Of a DNA stretch of 64,000 bases, positions 47,787 to 57,381 are shown piece after piece; position 1 is the stretch's first letter, and each line of letters begins with the position of its first letter. The notes under the pieces are model-generated. The model made no database searches. It was not told the origin of the DNA and saw only the letters and a program-made list of their open reading frames with translations. The position numbers and the translations under genes are program-made. Source of the stretch: Chitinophagaceae bacterium (GTDB lineage Bacteria; Bacteroidota; Bacteroidia; Chitinophagales; UBA10324). The stretch spans positions 62,001-126,000 of the forward strand of contig JADKFU010000005.1 of NCBI GenBank assembly GCA_016717285.1. Direction: 5' to 3'.

Positions 47787-48950
47787 ATGAAAGAAATAAA
47801 AAATACACCCTATCAAATCATTTTCGTTCTCCTCATAATGATTGAAGTGCTTTTTCAACCAGGCAATGCTTATGCAGGTGGTCCGTGGGTGCTTGGTCAG
47901 GGCCAAACCAACCTCAGTTTTGGTTTCAGCCGTAAAGTGGGCGAACAACGATGGCAGCATTTTCACCTGGATCCAAATGGAACACCCAAAAATCTTACGG
48001 ATGACGTAGATAGTTTTGCATTGACAAGACCACCGGACAGTGTGACCGTAGATGGTAAGTTTCACGATTTCCGCTATTATTATTTCCAGGGATCCATTGG
48101 CATTGCAAAAAACCTGGAGCTCGATTGGACACTGAACTGGCTGGTAGGAAGAGAAGCACAGACCCGTGATCCAAAAACCAACCAACTGCATACGTATTTA
48201 GATTCGGAAGGAAATATGATGATAGGCGAAAACGGCACCTATCACTATGCAGAGTGGGAAATCAACTCCGGTTTTACGGATTCATGGTTGAGCTTGAAAT
48301 ACCAGTTTCTTCATAATGCATGGCCTATGGCATTGGAGGTGAATACGCGTTTACCTGATTTATACCAGCAACCGGGATATGCCTACACGCGATACAACTA
48401 TCAGTATTTAAACTACACCTATAATGATGAAGCGAATGATACTTCTTACTCTGTGCGCGATACGATTGTGGAAGCCGGTAGTGAATGGCGTGGTTTGAAT
48501 GGCCGCGACTTCGCTTTTATATTGCATACGGGTCATTCCTTTTTTAAAGATGGCGCATTGTACCTGCAGGCATTCGCAGGATACAACTTACGCACCAACC
48601 TGCATTTCAAAAGAACAGCGTATTCCGATCAATTGCTCCTGGGGGTAAATGGCGGTTATTCTTTAAAAATCAACGATCAGTTTACACTGCTTCCTAAATT
48701 CTGGCTCGATTATACAGGTGGCCTTGGCAATGGAGGACAACCAGATATTGGTGATAGATTTTATAGTCCGTATAAAAATAACAACTTCAACAATTCAAAA
48801 GCGCTGCGTGGCTACCTGATCCTGGATTTGATTTATGACAACCGTTTTGATTTGCAGGCAGGTGCAGGATCATGGTTGTGGGGAAGAGGTGCTGTCAAAT
48901 ACAATGAGGTATTTGTGCAGTTGAGTTATATGTTTGGAAAGAAGGTTTGA
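47787..48950 (+). CDS. Outer-membrane beta-barrel protein
   Basis: 387 residues with a signal peptide (FVLLIMIEVLFQPGNAYAGG). The rest alternates short aromatic-rich strands (YYYFQGSIGIAKNLELDWTL, SWLSLKYQFL, YLQAFAGYNLRTNLHFKRTA, LILDLIYDNRFDLQAGAGSW) and ends in FVQLSYMFGKKV, with the C-terminal aromatic pattern of outer-membrane barrels. No plug or TonB box. It may be a transport or assembly pore. I do not recognise a specific family. No operon partners. Confidence 0.78.
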   Translation: MKEIKNTPYQIIFVLLIMIEVLFQPGNAYAGGPWVLGQGQTNLSFGFSRKVGEQRWQHFHLDPNGTPKNLTDDVDSFALTRPPDSVTVDGKFHDFRYYYFQGSIGIAKNLELDWTLNWLVGREAQTRDPKTNQLHTYLDSEGNMMIGENGTYHYAEWEINSGFTDSWLSLKYQFLHNAWPMALEVNTRLPDLYQQPGYAYTRYNYQYLNYTYNDEANDTSYSVRDTIVEAGSEWRGLNGRDFAFILHTGHSFFKDGALYLQAFAGYNLRTNLHFKRTAYSDQLLLGVNGGYSLKINDQFTLLPKFWLDYTGGLGNGGQPDIGDRFYSPYKNNNFNNSKALRGYLILDLIYDNRFDLQAGAGSWLWGRGAVKYNEVFVQLSYMFGKKV

Positions 48951-49053
48951 TAATTTCAGTCCGATGGTAAATGAAAGTCGTCATAGTATTCATCCGGATT
49001 TGCGGAGAAAAAAATGACGACTTTGATTGAAGTAATCTTACTTAACGCTTTAT

Positions 49054-50736
49054 TTATTGCTTCACAAAAATGCCGGTGGTTTGCGTGCCATCTTTCGCGC
49101 TTAACCGGTAAGTGTATAATCCTGCGGGCCATGATTGCACGCTGATGTCTGAAGTAGTTTCTGCGATGATGGTTTTTATCAGTACTCTTCCATCTATTCC
49201 TGTAATGATTAATTCAAACGTTTCATCAAAGCGGTTATCAGGTAAGTTGATCGTAATCCGGTCACTTGTTGGATTTGGATAAACATGGAAGTCTGAATTT
49301 TCAATCTCAGCGGTAAGATGCAGCGGCGAACAAATTGTTGTTTGATTGAAAGTTGTTTTTATCGTCAGCGTATCTTTTTGAATGTTGACTGTATAAACCG
49401 TTGGACTGATGAGTGGTTTATTTTTCTCAAACAAAACTCCGCTTGAGGTGGGAGAAATACTTAATGGAGTGGAAGTGCAGGCGGTTACACCTGCTGCATT
49501 TTCATGAAATACAGAGATGTCACTTGTGTTGTTGCTGGTACCGACAAATCCGAGAGAAATGATTCTTCCATCCGGCAACTCAAGAGAACGTTGTACTTTT
49601 TCCTGTGTGCTTGCAGACTGGCTGAGGGTGTTTGCTGAAATGATGTTTCCACTTCCATCAGTGGTCACCAAAAGGTTCTCATAAACAGATGGGTTGAGTG
49701 TGGGAAAATAGGCTCCGGAGATGTCGAAATTTCCGGATGATAATTCTATAACGTTTTTGAAGGTTGGTGTAACGTTGGAGCCGCTTGCAGCACTGCCAAT
49801 TGGCCAACTCCTGATCCATTGAACATTCAGGGATGCATCCAGTTTCAGTAAGAAGGATTCCGAAACACCACATCCAACGCCAGCAAAACCACCATCCGCT
49901 GTTTGAATGCAATCGGTAAGAATTGAATTGTAATCCAACACCACCCATTTTTCAGTTAGAAGATTGCCGTCTGCGTCAACGCGGGAGAAGACGGGATAGA
50001 AATCACCGTCGCTTCCATTTGTTCCGCTATTCCATGCAACTACAGAAGAATTATCTGCCTGCGGAAGGATATTTACTCCCGCTGCTCTCTTCGAATGCCA
50101 GAAAGTTTTAACAATCGGATTACCTCCGTTTACATCGGTGCGAAACCACAACCAACCACCTTTGCTGTAACCTTCACCGGCCACACCTGTTGCAACATAT
50201 TTGTGGTTGGGCAGTTGTGCAAGGTCACTTATAATGATTCCCGGTGCATGTTCTGCATTCAAATGGTATCTTTTGAACCATTGTATCGTTCCGGCTGAAT
50301 TTATTTTCAATAGGATCGCGTCACTTTTATCTCTGCCTGCAATCTTGTATTGACCACTTGCCACCAGGCTGCCACCGGCATCTTCTATAGCATCGGCAAA
50401 TCTCAAATCGTTTCCCTGGATTGTTATGCTATCGGGATGATATGATTCAATGCCATACCACCACAGCGGAGTTCCATCCGAATTAAGTTTCGTTACAATG
50501 CCGGGTCCCCATGCTTTTCCGCTTGCATTATTCATGATCTGTCCCGCTGCAATCACACCTCCGTCAAAAGTGAGTGAGGCACCATTGATGTTGTCAAGAT
50601 CAGCCGTAAAGCCGGAGTTATCGAGGATAGTGGAATAAACCAGTTGTGCATGCGCGTTGTTGTCCGGTATCATAAAAGCCATTAAAAGCAATGTTAAAAT
50701 AAAAGTCGCGTAGGTTTTTGTATGCATTGTTTTCAT
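49054..50736 (-). CDS. Secreted beta-propeller-like protein with T9SS sorting domain
   Basis: Start chosen at 50736 (MKTMHTKTYATFILTLLLMA, signal peptide ending NAHAQ); the longer frame from 50793 adds non-signal residues. About 560 residues. Repeated segments such as ITKLNSDGTPLWWYGIES, LLKINSAGTIQWFKRYHL and LLKLDASLNVQWIRSWPI, each following a DGGxxAxG-type phrase, suggest a beta-propeller like that of the protein at 34081-36216. The T9SS sorting domain is FHVYPNPTSDRITINL to GIFVKQ. Surface protein of unknown ligand. It converges with the barrel gene. Confidence 0.82.
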   Translation of the reverse strand: MKTMHTKTYATFILTLLLMAFMIPDNNAHAQLVYSTILDNSGFTADLDNINGASLTFDGGVIAAGQIMNNASGKAWGPGIVTKLNSDGTPLWWYGIESYHPDSITIQGNDLRFADAIEDAGGSLVASGQYKIAGRDKSDAILLKINSAGTIQWFKRYHLNAEHAPGIIISDLAQLPNHKYVATGVAGEGYSKGGWLWFRTDVNGGNPIVKTFWHSKRAAGVNILPQADNSSVVAWNSGTNGSDGDFYPVFSRVDADGNLLTEKWVVLDYNSILTDCIQTADGGFAGVGCGVSESFLLKLDASLNVQWIRSWPIGSAASGSNVTPTFKNVIELSSGNFDISGAYFPTLNPSVYENLLVTTDGSGNIISANTLSQSASTQEKVQRSLELPDGRIISLGFVGTSNNTSDISVFHENAAGVTACTSTPLSISPTSSGVLFEKNKPLISPTVYTVNIQKDTLTIKTTFNQTTICSPLHLTAEIENSDFHVYPNPTSDRITINLPDNRFDETFELIITGIDGRVLIKTIIAETTSDISVQSWPAGLYTYRLSAKDGTQTTGIFVKQ

Positions 50737-51001
50737 AGCATTATAGTTTAAAATTGTTAGGGAATAATGAATGCTCATCAACAAAAGTGGCACATGCTGT
50801 TGAGATTACAGGTTAAATTAAGGAGAAAAATTTCATTGCTTATTTGAACTGGAATGATGATTAATTTCATGATGTTCAGGTAGCTATTTAATTTTTCCGA
50901 GGAATAATCTCAGGAGCTGAACATTCATGGGAAGTTTAAAGAGTAGAAGTGAAATTCTATGAAATTCTGGTATGGAAGAAGACTTGCAGCATTGCAATTA
51001 C

Positions 51002-51706
51002 TTATTGTTTCAACAACTTCAAAACCTCTTCACGATAGTTTCTGCCAATAGGTAACAGTTGCCCGTTTATTTCAATCTCAGTGGCATCCCATTTTTCTAT
51101 GGCAACTTTTGAGACGATGTAAGAACGATGGCTGCGTATAAACTGATCAACCGGAAGCAGTTGCTCCATTTCATGCATCGTTTGCCGTGTGACTAACGTT
51201 TTGTTTTTCATTACGATCTTTAAGTAATCCTTCTGACTTTCGATGAATAAAATTTCAGCGAATAAAATTTTTACCTGCTTCTTATCAACTGTCACGAAAA
51301 TATATCCGGCAGGTTTCAACAAAGAAGCTAAAGGAGTTTGCTGCAACGCAACAGGCGCCACAAGCTTATTTGCAGCCTGTAAAAAACGGCTGAACTCAAT
51401 TGGCTTTACCAGGTAATCAGTCACCTGCCATTCATAACCCTGCAACGCATATTCATGATAAGCGGTGGTGATGATGATTTGGGGCTTGTGTGTTAAAGTC
51501 TTCAGTAATTCATAACCTTTTACGGCCGGCAAATGAAGGTCAAGAAAAATTACATCCACTTGTTGTTCACGAAGCACCTGCATCGCCTGCACCGCATCGC
51601 TGCACCATGCTACAAAATGTAAGAAGGGGACCTGTCGAATATAATCGGTCAGCACTTCTGCGGCCAGTGGCTCATCTTCAACGATCAGGCAATGCAGTTT
51701 GGTCAT
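51002..51706 (-). CDS. LytTR-family response regulator
   Basis: 234 residues. Receiver domain MTKLHCLIVEDEPLAAEVLT with phospho-acceptor Asp56 in IFLDLHLP, conserved Thr near IITTAYHEYAL and Lys in DYLVKPIEF. The LytTR DNA-binding domain follows (ILFIESQKDYLKIVMKNK, LVTRQTMHEMEQLL, FIRSHRSYIVSKVAIEKWD). It is the partner of the histidine kinase that overlaps it upstream by 29 bp. It likely controls transcription of a nearby or distant envelope gene; the target is not identifiable here. Confidence 0.95.
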   Translation of the reverse strand: MTKLHCLIVEDEPLAAEVLTDYIRQVPFLHFVAWCSDAVQAMQVLREQQVDVIFLDLHLPAVKGYELLKTLTHKPQIIITTAYHEYALQGYEWQVTDYLVKPIEFSRFLQAANKLVAPVALQQTPLASLLKPAGYIFVTVDKKQVKILFAEILFIESQKDYLKIVMKNKTLVTRQTMHEMEQLLPVDQFIRSHRSYIVSKVAIEKWDATEIEINGQLLPIGRNYREEVLKLLKQ

Positions 51707-52757
51707 CCCATTGAAAGGTTAGCAGCGTGGTAAAAAAGCCATTGTTCCTGAAAGTTTCAAAGGTATGAACAGGATACAACAATTCGAGTTGCCGTTTCAC
51801 ATTGCTGAGCCCTATGCCCGACGCTGTTGACGCAACATTGTTTTCGCTTTCTGATTCTATATTATTTTTTACTTCGAAAATCAGGTGGCCTTTTTGTTCT
51901 TCGAGGTTGATCGAAATAGTCGTTTTGCCCCGGTTATTACCAGCACCATGTTTGAATGCGTTTTCAACTACCGGCAATAGTAGCAAAGGTGCCACCGGTG
52001 CCTGCAGGTTGGAAACGAAAGTGTGACAGGTAACTTGTACTCTCTCACCATAACGGATTTTTTCCAGTTCAATATAATCTTCAATCACTTTCCATTCCTT
52101 ATCGAGTGGTACAAAAGTTTCTTTGCATTCATGCAGCATGTAACGCAACAATTTTGAAAGTTGCATCACCACCTGTGCAGTTTCAGGTGCCTGTTTTCGT
52201 GCCAGCGCATAAATGCTGTTCAATGTATTGAATAAAAAATGCGGATTTGTTTGCGCGCGTAAAAAATTCAATTCCGACTGCAGTTTTTCCCTTATCAGTT
52301 GCTGTTCACGTTTCGCATCTTTTAATTGTTTGCGCATCAGTGCCAACGTGCAGGCTGCTCCTGCCACGGTTAGTAAATCAAGCATGCGCCAGATGAACCT
52401 CGAGATGCCTTCAGAAACAGAATTTTGTTCAGGCACTTCATGGTGTATCAGTGGCATGATGACCACCTGAATCAGGCCATGATAAGTCAGTAAGCAGAGC
52501 GCCATTACGCCAACGGCTGCTGCAGTCAATCGCCATTTTTTTTCTTTTCCCATGCGGGGAATTAAATAATACATCAGGAAATAGGCGATCAGCATTTTAG
52601 GCAGCAGCAGAATGGCTTCCGGCAGAAATGATTTTGCAATTCTTACGTCCCAGGGGAGATTGAAGTATGAATAGTTGATGAGGAAAACATTCACATAAGT
52701 TTTCAGAAACAGGTACGTTCCCCAAAACAAGACATGAAGCCCGATGCGGTTTTTCAT
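51678..52757 (-). CDS. LytS-type sensor histidine kinase
   Basis: 359 residues. Four TM helices in the N-terminal 140 residues (LHVLFWGTYLFLKTYVNVFL, LLLPKMLIAYFLMYYLIP, AVGVMALCLLTYHGLIQVVI, LLTVAGAACTLAL). The dimerisation/phosphotransfer motif NPHFLFNTLNSIYALA carries His173. The ATPase domain shows LLLLPVVENAFKHGAG (N box) and GIGLSNVKRQLELLYP (G box). Such kinases sense an envelope signal and phosphorylate the LytTR regulator, encoded with a 29-bp overlap downstream. The start at 52757 gives a normal N-terminus for the family. Confidence 0.94.
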   Translation of the reverse strand: MKNRIGLHVLFWGTYLFLKTYVNVFLINYSYFNLPWDVRIAKSFLPEAILLLPKMLIAYFLMYYLIPRMGKEKKWRLTAAAVGVMALCLLTYHGLIQVVIMPLIHHEVPEQNSVSEGISRFIWRMLDLLTVAGAACTLALMRKQLKDAKREQQLIREKLQSELNFLRAQTNPHFLFNTLNSIYALARKQAPETAQVVMQLSKLLRYMLHECKETFVPLDKEWKVIEDYIELEKIRYGERVQVTCHTFVSNLQAPVAPLLLLPVVENAFKHGAGNNRGKTTISINLEEQKGHLIFEVKNNIESESENNVASTASGIGLSNVKRQLELLYPVHTFETFRNNGFFTTLLTFQWDDQTALPDR

Positions 52758-52956
52758 GAATGCAAGATCGGAGTAAGTTGGTGAATAACAGATACCATGA
52801 GATCAACGACTGCTTTAGCAAGATAAACAACCAGTTCAAAACGATCATTCATAAACATTAAATTAATAGGTTGTCTGTCAACTATAATGAATGCTTCGTC
52901 GCATTTTTCAAATCCTGCAATGAATCTGGCCGTGATTTGTGGAAAATTAATAAAGC

Positions 52957-54705
52957 ATGAAAAGAAAAATACTTTTAACTGCATTGATCTTTCAATACTG
53001 TTTAGCATACGGACAACTATTTACAGCAGTTACTACAGGTCCCGTTGTAACAACCGGTGGCGATAGCCGCAGCGTAAATTTTGTGGATCTGAATAATGAT
53101 GGATGGGACGATATTTTTATCACCAACGGACCTTCTGCAGGTGGCGTGAGTTTTCTGTACTTCAACAATGGAGATGGAAGCTTCGCCAAAGTTTCAGGAG
53201 ATGACATCGTAACCACGATTGCTCCTTATGATGGCGCAACGATTGCTGATGCAGATAATGACGGCGATTTGGATGTGCTGGCTGTTACGTGGTATGATAA
53301 GGTGGATTATTATTTTGTAAACAATGGTGACGGCACTTTTACGAAGTCCGGCAGTAATGCGCTTGGCACCAACACCGGTTATTCTGAAACAGCCAGCTGG
53401 GGCGATTATGACAACGATGGATGGTTGGATGCTTATGTCAGTAATAGTGAAGGTGATTTTCATAATTTTTTGTTTCATAATAACGGCGATGGGAGCTTCA
53501 CAAAAATCACATCAGGTTCAGCTGTCAATGATGTGCAAACTTCCCGTGGCGTAACCTGGTCAGATTTTGACAATGATGGTGATCTTGATTTATATGTTGT
53601 AAATGAAAGTTCAGAAGAAAATAACCTCTACCGGAACGATGATGGTACATTCACCAAGATTACAACCGGTCCGCTGGTGAATGATAACCGAAGCACGATG
53701 AGCGCAAGCTGGGGCGATGTGGACAATGATGGCGACCTTGATGTGTACACCGCCAATTCAGGATTTTATACCACTCAAAAAAACCAGTTATATATCAATG
53801 ATGGCGCAGGAAACTTTACTGAAATCACCACAGGTGATGCAGTAACGGATGGTGGTTGTTCATACAGTTCATCCTTTGCTGATTATGACAACGATGGTGA
53901 TCTTGATCTTGCAGTGAGCAATGGATTCTGCAATGGAACCATCCTCAATTTTCTATATAAAAACAATGGCAGCGGAATTTTTGAACGCGATGAGAACAGT
54001 ATGGATGATCTCACCACACCCTGTTCATATGGATGCGCGTGGGGCGATGCCAACAATGATGGCTTCCAGGACCTTGTGTTTGCAACTTGCAAGAATAGTG
54101 GCGTTGGTGCCAATCCATCTGATTTATTTTATATGAACAATGGTAATGGTAATAAGTGGATTAAAATTGAACTGGCGGGAACACAATCTAACAAGTCAGC
54201 GATTGGTGCAAGGGTAAAAGTGAAGGCCACTATCAATGGAAATTCCGTTTGGCAAATGAGGGAAATTACCGCGCAATCAGGTTACTGCTCACAGAATAGT
54301 TTAACTGCTCACTTTGGATTGGGCGATGCGACAATAATAGACAGTGTCAAGGTTCATTTTCCGGCGGGCAATGATACAATACTGATCAATGTGCCGGTGA
54401 ACCAGCAAATTAAAGTGACTGAATCTGCAGTAACCGGAATTCCTGATGCATCTGCAGTTGCTGCTTCCATTTCCTGCTTTCCAAATCCTGCACATGATTC
54501 ATTTTATATAACACTCAGCAATCACTTGCTTAAAGAAGAGAAGACTGTCAGGCTTTATAATATTGCAGATGTTTTAATAAGTAATAAAATTTTTCCGGCA
54601 GGAATTAATGTAATAAAATATACAGAACAGTTGGCCGCCGGATTGTACATTGTTGAAGTAGAAACAAAAAATGAAAAGCAACATCTGAAATTATTGGTTG
54701 AATAA
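52957..54705 (+). CDS. Secreted CRTAC1/ASPIC-type FG-GAP protein with T9SS sorting domain
   Basis: 582 residues. Signal peptide MKRKILLTALIFQYCLAYGQ. Residues about 40-395 are six or more FG-GAP/VCBS-type repeats with DxDxDG-type calcium loops (NDGWDDIFITNG, DADNDGDLDVLAVTW, DFDNDGDLDLYVV, DVDNDGDLDVYTAN), forming a beta-propeller. An ASPIC/UnbV domain follows (KWIKIELAGTQSNKSAIGAR, REITAQSGYCSQNSL), then a T9SS sorting domain (ISCFPNPAHDSFYITL to LKLLVE). CRTAC1-type proteins are common extracellular proteins of unknown ligand. Divergent from the LytS kinase gene. Confidence 0.9.
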   Translation: MKRKILLTALIFQYCLAYGQLFTAVTTGPVVTTGGDSRSVNFVDLNNDGWDDIFITNGPSAGGVSFLYFNNGDGSFAKVSGDDIVTTIAPYDGATIADADNDGDLDVLAVTWYDKVDYYFVNNGDGTFTKSGSNALGTNTGYSETASWGDYDNDGWLDAYVSNSEGDFHNFLFHNNGDGSFTKITSGSAVNDVQTSRGVTWSDFDNDGDLDLYVVNESSEENNLYRNDDGTFTKITTGPLVNDNRSTMSASWGDVDNDGDLDVYTANSGFYTTQKNQLYINDGAGNFTEITTGDAVTDGGCSYSSSFADYDNDGDLDLAVSNGFCNGTILNFLYKNNGSGIFERDENSMDDLTTPCSYGCAWGDANNDGFQDLVFATCKNSGVGANPSDLFYMNNGNGNKWIKIELAGTQSNKSAIGARVKVKATINGNSVWQMREITAQSGYCSQNSLTAHFGLGDATIIDSVKVHFPAGNDTILINVPVNQQIKVTESAVTGIPDASAVAASISCFPNPAHDSFYITLSNHLLKEEKTVRLYNIADVLISNKIFPAGINVIKYTEQLAAGLYIVEVETKNEKQHLKLLVE

Positions 54706-54814
54706 TTTGAAACGATGTTAGTCTTGAAACAATACACAGATCACCAATAGAAGTCCCGCCAAAGTTCCACGAACTATACTGAAGGTAATTTTACCAGCTC
54801 CTTCCTTATTGCAA

Positions 54815-54872
54815 TACTAACGACTAAGGACTCAGGACTAACGACTCCTTACTCACTACTCCCTTCCCCCCA
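54815..54872. repeat. Low-complexity GACTAAG/ACTCAC tract
   Basis: actaacgactaaggactcag, gactaacgactccttactca: a few GACTAAG-type heptamers, the same family as the tract at 28393-28530. Between two plus-strand secreted-protein genes. Confidence 0.65.
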
Positions 54873-54934
54873 ACAATCGCCCCGTTTTTCTTACCATAAC
54901 AATAAATTAATCAGGTTATCTCTCCAACCTTGAA

Positions 54935-54942
54935 TATCTTTG
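54935..54942 (+). promoter_or_regulatory. Putative -7 box TATCTTTG
   Basis: TATCTTTG fits TAnnTTTG exactly, 19 bp upstream of the ATG at 54962. No clear TTTG -33 element is visible at the usual distance. Confidence 0.45.
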
Positions 54943-54961
54943 GCGCCTCATTAAAACTCCC

Positions 54962-57163
54962 ATGAAAAAAAATCTCCTCTCCATTTTTCTTTGTCTGTTC
55001 GTTTTTGTTGTTGCCCAGGCAGAAATCCCCATCTCCACTGCCAGAACGATGGCAGAGGGATCAACCGTTACCGTGCGTGGCATTGTGACTAATGCCGGTG
55101 AACTGGGAACGATCCGCTATTTGCAGGATCCTACAGGAGGCATCGCTGCTTATTCAACTTCGTTAGCTACTGTTCAGCGTGGCGACAGTGTGGAAATTAC
55201 CGGCGTGCTCGACTTCTACAATAACTTGATTGAAATAAATCCTGTCAGCAGCTATTCTGTTATCAGTTCAGGAAATCCATTGCCCGAGCCGTTCGTAGTG
55301 AACATGGCGACAGGCTATACAGAAAACTATGAGTCAAGACTTGTTCGTTTCAACAATTCAACTTTCATCAGCGTAGGCAGTTTCTCAGCAAGTGCTGATG
55401 TGAATTATGAGGCGACTGATGGAAGCGTAACCAGCGCGCAGGTTCGTACCATTCACACTTCTAATATTGCCGGCACGCCCATTCCTAATACACCACTTGA
55501 TATTATTGGTATCATGAGTCAGTACCAGACCACTTACCAACTGATTCCGCGTGACCTCGATGATTTTGTACTCGCCGGTAATCCACCGGTTTTTACCAAT
55601 GCACTTTCCCAAAGCAACATTACAACCACATCATTTGATGTTTCATTTAATACTTTGAATCCGGGAACTACGGTGATTTATTATGGAACAACACCAACGT
55701 TTGGAAGTGAAGCAAGCAACGCCACCTTAGTTACTGATCACACCATCACTTTAAGTGGCTTAACCGCTGCCACACTTTATTATTTGAAAGGAGTATCAGT
55801 CGGCAGTACAGGCGATACCTCTTTTTCTGCTGTTGCCACTATGATCACCCAATCACTTTCTTCAGGCGTCATCAAAACCTATTTCACCCGTTCGGTGGAT
55901 AATACGGTAGCACAAGGAACCAATGCGGTAAGTCTTCCGCAAATAGCAGATGATACGTTGATTGCATACATGAACAGAACTGTTTATACTATGGATATTG
56001 CCATTTACAATATGGATAACGACAATGGTATTGTGGATGCTATTAATGCGGCTTATAACAGAGGCGTTAATGTAAGGGTGATTGGAGATGGTGACAACAT
56101 GGATGGTGCAGCATGGGCACAATTGAATATTGGAGCTGCCAATAAAAAACTGAGTCCTACCGGGATTGATTATGGCATCATGCACAACAAATTTGTAATT
56201 ATGGATGCTGGCGCGGCAGACCCGAACAAAGTTTTTCTCTGGACAGGTTCTATGAATTTTACAAATCAGCAGATCAATTCTGATGCAAACAATGTGATCA
56301 TCTTCCAGGATCAAAGTATCGCAAAAGCTTACCAGGTAGAGTTCAATGAAATGTGGAGCGGTGTATTCGGACCTGATAAAACGAACAATACGCCGAAGGA
56401 ATTTGTGATAGGCGGAAACAGGGTGGAATTGTATTTCAGTCCGAGTGATGACACCGAAGCTGAGATCAAACGCACCGCTACTTCTGCAGATCATGACCTT
56501 GAATTATGTGTTTTTGCTGACACACGTTTCAGTATTTCCTACGCCATTGACGATCGCACGAGTGAGGGCGTTTGGGGCGGTGGTGTGATTGATGATACCA
56601 GCAATGGTTCTTTTGCATACAGCATTCTTGCAAGTCACATGGCAGGCACTTTGTTTGTTGCCAGCCATTCCTATCTCGTTCATAATAAATACATGTTGGT
56701 AGATGCGAATGCCCCCGGATTGGATCCGGTTATTCTCACCGGTTCACATAACTGGAGCACTTCTGCACAAACAAAAAATGATGAAAACACAGTGGTGGTG
56801 CACAATGCAAGCATCGCCAATCAGTATTACCAGGAATGGGTGGCACGTTATCACGATGAAGGTGGAACATTGTTGCCAAGTTACGTGGTTGGTATTCCTG
56901 CCACTTCAACGTTGGGTGCGCAATGGACTGTTTATCCAAATCCCACCAGCAACTTTATTGTGCTGGAGCATCACGCAATGCTAAATGAAAAATCCATCGT
57001 ACGTATTGTTGACTTATCAGGAAGAACACTTTTGGAACAAGTATGGAATAATAGCACTGACCGTCAAACGATGGATGTATCATCTCTTAATAATGGAATG
57101 TATCTTGTAATACTAAAAGACGGACCGGAACAGATTACCGGTAAATTCCAGGTGGTGAAGTAA
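54962..57163 (+). CDS. Secreted phospholipase D-like protein with T9SS sorting domain
   Basis: 733 residues. Signal peptide MKKNLLSIFLCLFVFVVAQA. An OB-fold-like domain (about 25-205, YLQDPTGGIAAYST, GDSVEITGVLDFYNNLIEIN) is followed by a fibronectin-like domain (about 208-295) and a PLD domain with two HxKxxxxD motifs: HNKFVIMD (His408, Lys410, Asp415) and HNKYMLVD (His574, Lys576, Asp581). Both are complete, so catalysis via a phosphohistidine is expected: phospholipase D or nuclease on the extracellular side. TGSMNFTN and TGSHNWST are the usual following motifs. The T9SS sorting domain is WTVYPNPTSNFIVLEH to FQVVK. Its substrate is not readable; an OB-fold favours nucleic acid. Confidence 0.9.
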   Translation: MKKNLLSIFLCLFVFVVAQAEIPISTARTMAEGSTVTVRGIVTNAGELGTIRYLQDPTGGIAAYSTSLATVQRGDSVEITGVLDFYNNLIEINPVSSYSVISSGNPLPEPFVVNMATGYTENYESRLVRFNNSTFISVGSFSASADVNYEATDGSVTSAQVRTIHTSNIAGTPIPNTPLDIIGIMSQYQTTYQLIPRDLDDFVLAGNPPVFTNALSQSNITTTSFDVSFNTLNPGTTVIYYGTTPTFGSEASNATLVTDHTITLSGLTAATLYYLKGVSVGSTGDTSFSAVATMITQSLSSGVIKTYFTRSVDNTVAQGTNAVSLPQIADDTLIAYMNRTVYTMDIAIYNMDNDNGIVDAINAAYNRGVNVRVIGDGDNMDGAAWAQLNIGAANKKLSPTGIDYGIMHNKFVIMDAGAADPNKVFLWTGSMNFTNQQINSDANNVIIFQDQSIAKAYQVEFNEMWSGVFGPDKTNNTPKEFVIGGNRVELYFSPSDDTEAEIKRTATSADHDLELCVFADTRFSISYAIDDRTSEGVWGGGVIDDTSNGSFAYSILASHMAGTLFVASHSYLVHNKYMLVDANAPGLDPVILTGSHNWSTSAQTKNDENTVVVHNASIANQYYQEWVARYHDEGGTLLPSYVVGIPATSTLGAQWTVYPNPTSNFIVLEHHAMLNEKSIVRIVDLSGRTLLEQVWNNSTDRQTMDVSSLNNGMYLVILKDGPEQITGKFQVVK

Positions 57164-57188
57164 TTTATTTTTGAATTATAATTGCAGG

Positions 57189-57247
57189 CATCCATCAGAT
57201 AGGTCACGAAGCATTTAGCAGCAACCTATCCGATGGATGTTTTTTTT
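57189..57247 (+). terminator. Long-stem rho-independent terminator
   Basis: CATCCATC (57189-57196) pairs with GATGGATG (57232-57239) and GATAGGT (57198-57204) with ACCTATC (57224-57230), then eight T. It ends the phospholipase D-like gene. Confidence 0.85.
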
Positions 57248-57357
57248 GTAAAAGCTCAACATGCAGTTACAGTACATCTAATGACAGACTTTGTCAACAG
57301 ATATATATATCAACTCATAACTTATAGATCATAATTCATACTTCCTTCCAGAGTTCA

Positions 57358-57365
57358 TACATTTG
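57358..57365 (+). promoter_or_regulatory. Putative -7 box TACATTTG
   Basis: TACATTTG fits TAnnTTTG exactly, 16 bp before the sulfatase ATG at 57382. No clear -33 box. Confidence 0.45.
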
Positions 57366-57381
57366 CAAAAATGTGCAGATT

